Assembly (NCBI GenBank): GCA_964544765.1
Contig: CAZJDM010000141.1
Location: 1-10,953, forward strand
Origin: CAZJDM01 sp964544765
GTDB lineage: Bacteria > Bdellovibrionota_B > Oligoflexia > CAYFLR01
DNA length: 10,953 nt
Direction: 5' to 3'
A program made the position numbers and the translations under genes. Below the pieces are notes generated by a model. That model was not told the DNA's origin, made no database searches, and saw nothing but the letters and a program-made list of their open reading frames with translations. This document shows, piece by piece, positions 7,408-10,953 of the stretch; within the stretch, counting starts at the first letter, position 1; each line of letters begins with the position of its first letter.

Positions 7408-7496
7408 GTCTGCCAATTTAGGGAACAGCACGGAACGTTCCCTGCATGGAGCGCGGTAGTCAAGGATTGACTACAAATTGGCAGACCTCCTTTTTT
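7408..7496 (+). ncRNA. Compact GC-rich structured element: closed multi-hairpin fold followed by T6
   Basis: A perfect 12-bp outer stem, GTCTGCCAATTT (7408-7419) with AAATTGGCAGAC (7475-7486), encloses two inner hairpins. The first is AGGGAAC (7420-7426) with GTTCCCT (7437-7443). The second is GTAGTCAA (7456-7463) with TTGACTAC (7467-7474) around a GGA loop, and it abuts the outer stem with no spare base. The 79 bases have 41 G/C by hand count (about 52%), well above the flanks. CTCC and six Ts (7491-7496) follow, so as plus-strand RNA it could end by intrinsic termination. A second palindrome, GGAACGTTCC (7432-7441), competes inside the first hairpin. It could be a small RNA, an elaborate terminator for the upstream operon, or a mobile palindromic repeat; GACAGGGACAG just upstream (7385-7395) recalls sequences near REP-associated transposases, from memory only. 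Strand is chosen from the T-run. Confidence 0.5.
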
Positions 7497-7516
7497 AATA
7501 AATTACATCAATTAAA

Positions 7517-7540
7517 CACTTAAACTGGGTGGTTTAAGTG
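7517..7540 (-). terminator. 9-bp hairpin, probably minus-strand terminator of the decayed gene
   Basis: CACTTAAAC (7517-7525) and GTTTAAGTG (7532-7540) form a perfect nine-pair stem with a TGGGTG loop. On the minus strand it is followed by TTTAAT and lies 49 bases after the stop of the gene remains at 7590-7777, a sensible terminator place. On the plus strand AAACTT follows. The U-run is short, so the call is tentative. Confidence 0.35.
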
Positions 7541-7589
7541 AAACTTGTGCATATATGAACCCGCCCACCGCATTAAAAAAAATGTCTGA

Positions 7590-7777
7590 TTATCGATATT
7601 CGCTCATAAAGATTTGAGTGGTGTTACCGTCAAATTGGGTCCAAACAAATATATAATAACCTTTATTATTCATCTATTATTCATCGCAACATGAGGAAAG
7701 GTAGATGATTGTCCCTCTAGGCTAATATAATGGTTTAAACTATAAATAATAGAAAAAATAAAAGTCTCATGAAAATC
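7590..7777 (-). pseudogene. Frameshifted remnant of a secreted or surface repeat protein (beta-propeller-like motif)
   Basis: On the minus strand one frame (7777 to 7670) contains SLEGQSSTFPHVAMNN and then hits a stop at 7672-7670. The next frame (from 7673, stop TAA at 7592-7590) continues with NNKGYYIFVWTQFDGNTTQ and ends in SEYR. The break lies exactly at a perfect 11-bp tandem duplication (7664-7685). Deleting one copy fuses the two frames into one sentence: PHVAMNNKGYYIFVWTQFDG. This resembles the repeated P-x-VA-x-(N/D)-x-x-G-x-x-x-x-VW-x-x-x-DG pattern of BNR/propeller-like bacterial surface proteins, a resemblance I recall and have not searched. The upstream part is short and no intact start is recognisable, so this is the 3' end of a decayed gene. 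A phase-variable or programmed junction, or a sequencing artefact at the duplication, are alternatives. Confidence 0.5.
7664..7685. repeat. Perfect 11-bp tandem duplication
   Basis: TATTATTCATC occurs twice head to tail (7664-7674, 7675-7685). Because 11 is not a multiple of three it shifts the frame of the minus-strand gene remnant at precisely this point. Confidence 0.85.
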
Positions 7778-7786
7778 TCATGACAA
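7765..7786. repeat. Imperfect 11-bp tandem duplication
   Basis: TCTCATGAAAA (7765-7775) is followed directly by TCTCATGACAA (7776-7786), with ten of eleven bases the same. It has the same unit length as the duplication at 7664-7685, about 90 bp away. Confidence 0.7.
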
Positions 7787-7841
7787 ATTTTGTTTTAATT
7801 AAGAAACAAAAGTATTCGTTCGCCAATATCTAATTTTTGTA

Positions 7842-7910
7842 TCAGCAACTGCTATTTTTCTTGTCTCTTTTAATTTCTTTAGTTGGTTTTCCTTTGATCA
7901 CCATCACCAT
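7842..7910 (-). CDS. Possible 22-residue reading frame with a strong ribosome site
   Basis: TAAGGAGG on the minus strand (7927-7920) lies nine bases before an ATG (7910-7908) that opens MVMVIKGKPTKEIKRDKK and stops at 7844-7842. The ribosome site is among the best in the window. However the peptide is short and lysine-rich, and an overlapping frame (7897-7799) looks equally coding-like, so it may be a relic of a longer gene rather than a working small protein. Confidence 0.2.
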   Translation of the reverse strand: MVMVIKGKPTKEIKRDKKNSSC

Positions 7911-7954
7911 CAATCGAATCCTCCTTACAAAATAGGCCCATAAAGCTGAAGTCT

Positions 7955-8011
7955 CAGCAATTTGGTCGTCCTAAAAATTAAAAACTTAAATTATGCAACC
8001 AGGAATTGCTG
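7955..8011. repeat. Imperfect inverted repeat upstream of valS
   Basis: CAGCAATTTGGT (7955-7966) can pair with ACCAGGAATTGCTG (7998-8011): eight perfect pairs, a two-base GG bulge, then four more, around a 31-base loop. It lies upstream of the likely valS promoter, so it is more likely a DNA-level or leftover structure than a valS leader. No T-run follows on either strand. Confidence 0.3.
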
Positions 8012-8034
8012 AAAATATTCTATAAATTAAATTA

Positions 8035-8064
8035 TTGTATTTTTGTTTGCTTTTATCGTATATT
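8035..8064 (+). promoter_or_regulatory. Candidate valS promoter
   Basis: TTGTAT (8035-8040) and TATATT (8059-8064) are separated by 18 bases. Transcription would begin near 8071, leaving a leader of about 100 bases that is A/T-rich and without obvious structure. Other A/T hexamers nearby (for example around 8108-8130) could serve instead. Confidence 0.35.
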
Positions 8065-8172
8065 AGCTCAGCTTGGTTTTGGTAGTTTAATCAAGGGTTA
8101 TGAAATATTATAAAATTTTATATATAAGCTATTATAAAGTCTAAATATTTTCAAATATAAGGGAAAAAGGCA

Positions 8173-10824
8173 ATGTCAGAAACAAGTGAAACTCAAATTC
8201 CAAAAAAATACAAACACACAGTCATCGAAGACAAATGGTGCCAAAAATGGACTGAATTGGGGGTATATAAATATGATCCACAAAAACCCCGCCAAAATAC
8301 CTTTGTAGTTGACACTCCTCCCCCAACTGTCTCTGGTTCACTACACGTAGGACATGTTTTTAGTTATACCCAAACTGATCTCATGGTTCGCTATAAGAGA
8401 ATGAATGGAATGAATATTTTTTATCCTATGGGATGGGACGATAATGGTTTACCCACTGAACGACGCGTACAAAATATCTTCCAAATACAATGTGACCTAT
8501 CAAAACAGTATGAATCAAACTGGAAACCAACTCCCTCCAAAAAATCCAAGCGAATGGAACTAGTTTCACGTCCTAATTTTATTGAAGCTTGTCATCTGAT
8601 AACTAAACAAGATGAGCAAGCTTTTGAAAACTTATATCGACATTTAGGTTTATCAGTGGATTGGCAACTGAAATATGCCACTATCAACGACCATTGCAGG
8701 AAAACATCTCAACTTAGTTTTATGGATTTATATGAAAAAGGATATATCTACCAAATTGAATCACCCACCATGTGGGATGTGGATTACAGGACAGCCGTAG
8801 CTCAAGCTGAGGTAGAAGATAAAGAAATTCCCGGAGCTTATTATGATCTTATTTTTGGAGTAGAAGGCGGTAAAGAATTTACAATTTCTACTACCCGACC
8901 AGAATTACTGGCAGCTTGTATTGCTGTTGTGGCCCATCCTGATGATAAAAGATATCAAAATCTCTTTGAGAAAAAAGCATATACCCCTTTATTTTATGAT
9001 ACTGTTCCTATATTACCAGCAGAACACGCGGATCCAGAAAAAGGAACCGGCATTATGATGGTCTGTACCTTTGGTGATTCCAATGACGTTGAATGGTGGA
9101 AACAATCCAAATTACCTTTAAAACAAATAATTAATGTAGATGGTCGTTTAAAGGATTTAGATTTTTCTAAGCAACCTTTTAATTCTATCAATCCTGAACA
9201 AGCTCAAAAAAATTATGCTAATTTAGCTGGATTAAAAGTTAAAAAAGCCAAAAATACCATAGCAGAACTTCTCAAACAGCCAGGTTCAGCTTACAACAGT
9301 AAAGACATCGCCCTGATCGGTGATCCTAAACCTATTACTCATCCGGTAAAATTTTATGAAAAGGGAGATAATCCTTTAGAATATATTACTACCAGACAAT
9401 GGTTTGTAAAAGTCTTGGATTATAAACAAGAATTATTATCTCAAGGTCGTAAAATCAAATGGTATCCATCCCACATGCTCACTCGATATGAACATTGGGT
9501 GGAAGGTTTAAACCAAGATTGGTGCATTAGTCGTCAGCGATTCTTTGGCGTGCCTTTTCCTGTTTGGTATCCTGTACTACCAAACGGTGAAACCGATTAT
9601 CAGAATCCTATTCTCCCTGACAAACAAAAATTACCTGTAGACCCGCTTTCTGATACTCCCGATGGTTATACCGAAGATATGCGTAATCAACCAGGTGGTT
9701 TTGTTGGAGATATGGATGTTATGGACACTTGGGCCACCTCTTCTCTAACTCCTCAGATTGCTAGTAATTGGTGTGATTCTACTAATCAACATGCCAGTCT
9801 TTTTCCTTTTGATATCAGACCACAAGCTCATGAAATTATTAGAACGTGGGCTTTTTATACTATTGTAAAAGCTTGGATGCATGAGAATAAAGTACCTTGG
9901 AAAAATATTGCCATTAGTGGATGGATATTAGACCCTGATCGTAAGAAAATGAGTAAATCTAAAGGTAATGTTGTGACTCCGGAGGACTTGCTTACCGAAT
10001 ACTCATCCGATGCCATTAGATATTGGGCAGGAAAAGCCAAATTAGGAACAGATACGGCCTATGATGAAACCGTTTTTAAGATTGGTCGGCGGTTAGCTAC
10101 TAAACTATTTAATGCTAGTCGTTTTGTTTTCATTCAAGTTGAAGGAAGAGATCTTTCCGAATTTAAATTATGTGACATTAAAGAAACGCTTGATCGGGCT
10201 CATATTGAGCAAATGAAGTCATTACTTGGTAAAACTACTACTGCTTGGGAAAAATATGATTATGCCTCAGCCTTACATATGGCAGAAGACTCTTTTTGGA
10301 ACTTTTGTGATCATTATATGGAGCTAATTAAAAATAGATCTTATAAAGAGTCAGATAAACCAACAGGTAAATCAGCTATTGCTACGCTACTTTGGTCAAT
10401 CAAGACATATTTAAAACTATTTGCTCCGACTCTGCCTTTTATTACAGAAGAAATATGGTCCTGGAAATTTGCTGAATTGGAAAATGCTCCAAGCATTCAC
10501 AATACAAGCTGGCCATCAAGCAAAGAAATTGAAGAGGTTCCTGGTATTAATTGTAAACCTTATTATGATTGTGCTGTGGAAGTACTCACCAAGATTAGAT
10601 CATTCAAAACAGAGCAGCAAAAAAGTATTAAATGGCCGGTCCAGTCCTTAAAAATTGAATCCGACTCAACCCACAACCATCTTCTTAAAGAAGTAATAAG
10701 AGATGTTTGCCATGCGGTTAGCGCTCAAGAAGAGCCTATCTCTTTTGTAGATATAGATAATAAGTCTCCTGAAGATAAAGACCGTTTTATTGTCACGGTC
10801 AAATTATCCGATAATCCTAACTAG
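8173..10824 (+). CDS. valS: Valine--tRNA ligase, archaeal/actinobacterial-type
   Basis: This 883-residue cytoplasmic class Ia synthetase charges tRNA-Val with valine using ATP. The N-terminal PPPTVSGSLHVGH carries the HIGH-type signature (H58-H61). GWDDNGLPTERRVQ (87-100) is characteristic of the archaeal-like ValS also found in Actinobacteria and Rickettsia; the E. coli type has a different DHAGIATQ block here. The CP1 editing domain (about 200-350) shows ISTTRPELLAACIAV near 238-252. WCISRQRFFGVPFPVWY (450-466) and KMSKS (592-596) complete the catalytic core. The anticodon-binding domain follows, with FAPTLPFITEEIW at 750-762. The C-terminus ends in a short beta-rich segment; the tRNA-binding coiled-coil of ordinary bacterial ValS is not seen. 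The start is supported by TAAGGG (8158-8163), nine bases upstream, with AAAAAGG closer. It appears monocistronic. No T-box or attenuator is recognisable upstream, and no terminator in the 129 bp downstream. Confidence 0.95.
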   Translation: MSETSETQIPKKYKHTVIEDKWCQKWTELGVYKYDPQKPRQNTFVVDTPPPTVSGSLHVGHVFSYTQTDLMVRYKRMNGMNIFYPMGWDDNGLPTERRVQNIFQIQCDLSKQYESNWKPTPSKKSKRMELVSRPNFIEACHLITKQDEQAFENLYRHLGLSVDWQLKYATINDHCRKTSQLSFMDLYEKGYIYQIESPTMWDVDYRTAVAQAEVEDKEIPGAYYDLIFGVEGGKEFTISTTRPELLAACIAVVAHPDDKRYQNLFEKKAYTPLFYDTVPILPAEHADPEKGTGIMMVCTFGDSNDVEWWKQSKLPLKQIINVDGRLKDLDFSKQPFNSINPEQAQKNYANLAGLKVKKAKNTIAELLKQPGSAYNSKDIALIGDPKPITHPVKFYEKGDNPLEYITTRQWFVKVLDYKQELLSQGRKIKWYPSHMLTRYEHWVEGLNQDWCISRQRFFGVPFPVWYPVLPNGETDYQNPILPDKQKLPVDPLSDTPDGYTEDMRNQPGGFVGDMDVMDTWATSSLTPQIASNWCDSTNQHASLFPFDIRPQAHEIIRTWAFYTIVKAWMHENKVPWKNIAISGWILDPDRKKMSKSKGNVVTPEDLLTEYSSDAIRYWAGKAKLGTDTAYDETVFKIGRRLATKLFNASRFVFIQVEGRDLSEFKLCDIKETLDRAHIEQMKSLLGKTTTAWEKYDYASALHMAEDSFWNFCDHYMELIKNRSYKESDKPTGKSAIATLLWSIKTYLKLFAPTLPFITEEIWSWKFAELENAPSIHNTSWPSSKEIEEVPGINCKPYYDCAVEVLTKIRSFKTEQQKSIKWPVQSLKIESDSTHNHLLKEVIRDVCHAVSAQEEPISFVDIDNKSPEDKDRFIVTVKLSDNPN

Positions 10825-10870
10825 ATTATGATGAAAAAGCCTATCTTTGAAAATAACCAACTCTGAATTT

Positions 10871-10900
10871 TTGGTGGTGCTCAAGATGTAATGCTATAAT
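10871..10900 (+). promoter_or_regulatory. Promoter-like site at the right edge
   Basis: TGCTATAAT (10892-10900) is a perfect extended -10; TTGGTG (10871-10876) lies 18 bases before the TATAAT as a weak -35. A 9-bp direct repeat TTGGTGGTG occurs at 10871-10879 and 10900-10908, flanking the -10. Possible starts follow at TTG 10917/10920 and ATG 10930 in different frames, each running off the window, so no coding call is made. Confidence 0.35.
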
Positions 10901-10953
10901 TGGTGGTGGGTGTAAATTGTTGAAACTTCATGCAAGAGCAGCTCCAAATTCAA

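Larger units (their letters stand above)
7208..8172. other. 965-bp gene-poor region between the operon and valS
   Basis: No intact gene of ordinary size is present on either strand. From left to right: A/T-rich sequence without clear signal (7208-7350), a small hairpin (7357-7376), the GC-rich structured element (7408-7496), a second hairpin (7517-7540), remains of a minus-strand gene (7590-7777) with two 11-bp tandem duplications, coding-like minus-strand fragments (about 7799-7941), an inverted repeat (7955-8011) and a likely valS promoter zone (8035-8172). The mixture of decayed coding sequence and isolated structured DNA suggests a former insertion or gene-loss site. Confidence 0.6.

Noticed and set aside
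7555..7617. Plus-strand 20-residue frame starting ATGAACCCGCCC
   Set aside because: No ribosome site precedes it, and the opposite strand reads as a much more convincing gene remnant.
7357..8011. CRISPR array
   Set aside because: The repeats here are isolated hairpins and short tandem duplications; no regularly spaced identical repeats of 24-37 bp with unique spacers are present.
8062..8085. TTAGCTCAGCTTGGTTTTGGTAG resembles a tRNA D-arm
   Set aside because: No acceptor stem, anticodon arm or T-arm (GGTTCGA-type) can be placed downstream, so it is not a tRNA.
7208..8172. Possible T-box or attenuator leader for valS
   Set aside because: No AGGGTGGNACCGCG-type antiterminator, specifier loop or terminator close to valS is visible. 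The structured element is about 680 bp upstream and separated by gene remains and a likely promoter.
10917..10953. Possible start of a gene (TTG 10917 reading LLKLHARAAPNS, or ATG 10930 reading MQEQLQIQ)
   Set aside because: Only about twelve codons are visible in either frame and no ribosome site decides between them. LKLHARAAPNS faintly recalls the start of DUF167/YggU proteins, but this is too short to call.

Overview
The window comes from an AT-rich Gram-negative bacterium. The evidence is an outer-membrane beta-barrel protein ending in phenylalanine, exported periplasmic proteins, and an inner-membrane RND transporter partnered with a LolA-like protein. I cannot assign a phylum. The SDR tail, the DUF1302/RND/LolA-like trio and an archaeal/actinobacterial-type valyl-tRNA synthetase are compatible with several groups, including deltaproteobacteria-like and Rickettsiales-like lineages.

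Layout. Positions 1-240 hold the 3' end of an HSDL2-like short-chain dehydrogenase. Positions 416-1129 encode an unrecognised membrane protein with two hydrophobic segments and a lysine-rich tail. It converges on a minus-strand gene (1183-2298) for an exported PldB-like lysophospholipase/monoacylglycerol-lipase-type hydrolase. A 280-bp divergent promoter region follows, then a three-gene plus-strand operon: DUF1302-type outer-membrane barrel (2579-3979), MMPL/RND transporter (4011-6311) and LolA-like periplasmic protein (6341-7207). Gaps are about 30 bp and each gene has a clear Shine-Dalgarno site. Positions 7208-8172 (965 bp) have no intact gene, but contain a compact GC-rich structured element (7408-7496), two hairpins that look like minus-strand terminators, and the frameshifted remains of a minus-strand gene. 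An archaeal-type valS fills 8173-10824. The last 129 bp carry a promoter-like site and perhaps the start of a further gene.

How the genes may work together. The barrel, RND pump and LolA-like carrier together look like a trans-envelope route for a lipid or lipophilic molecule: the pump extracts it from the inner membrane, the carrier shuttles it, and the barrel receives it. The divergent exported lysophospholipase-like enzyme and the nearby SDR suggest a lipid-handling neighbourhood. The substrate cannot be read from the sequence. valS is a housekeeping gene separated by the decayed region and probably has its own promoter.

The points most worth a second look are the structured element at 7408-7496, the envelope operon with its divergent hydrolase, the lysine-tailed membrane protein, and the pseudogene broken exactly at an 11-bp tandem duplication.
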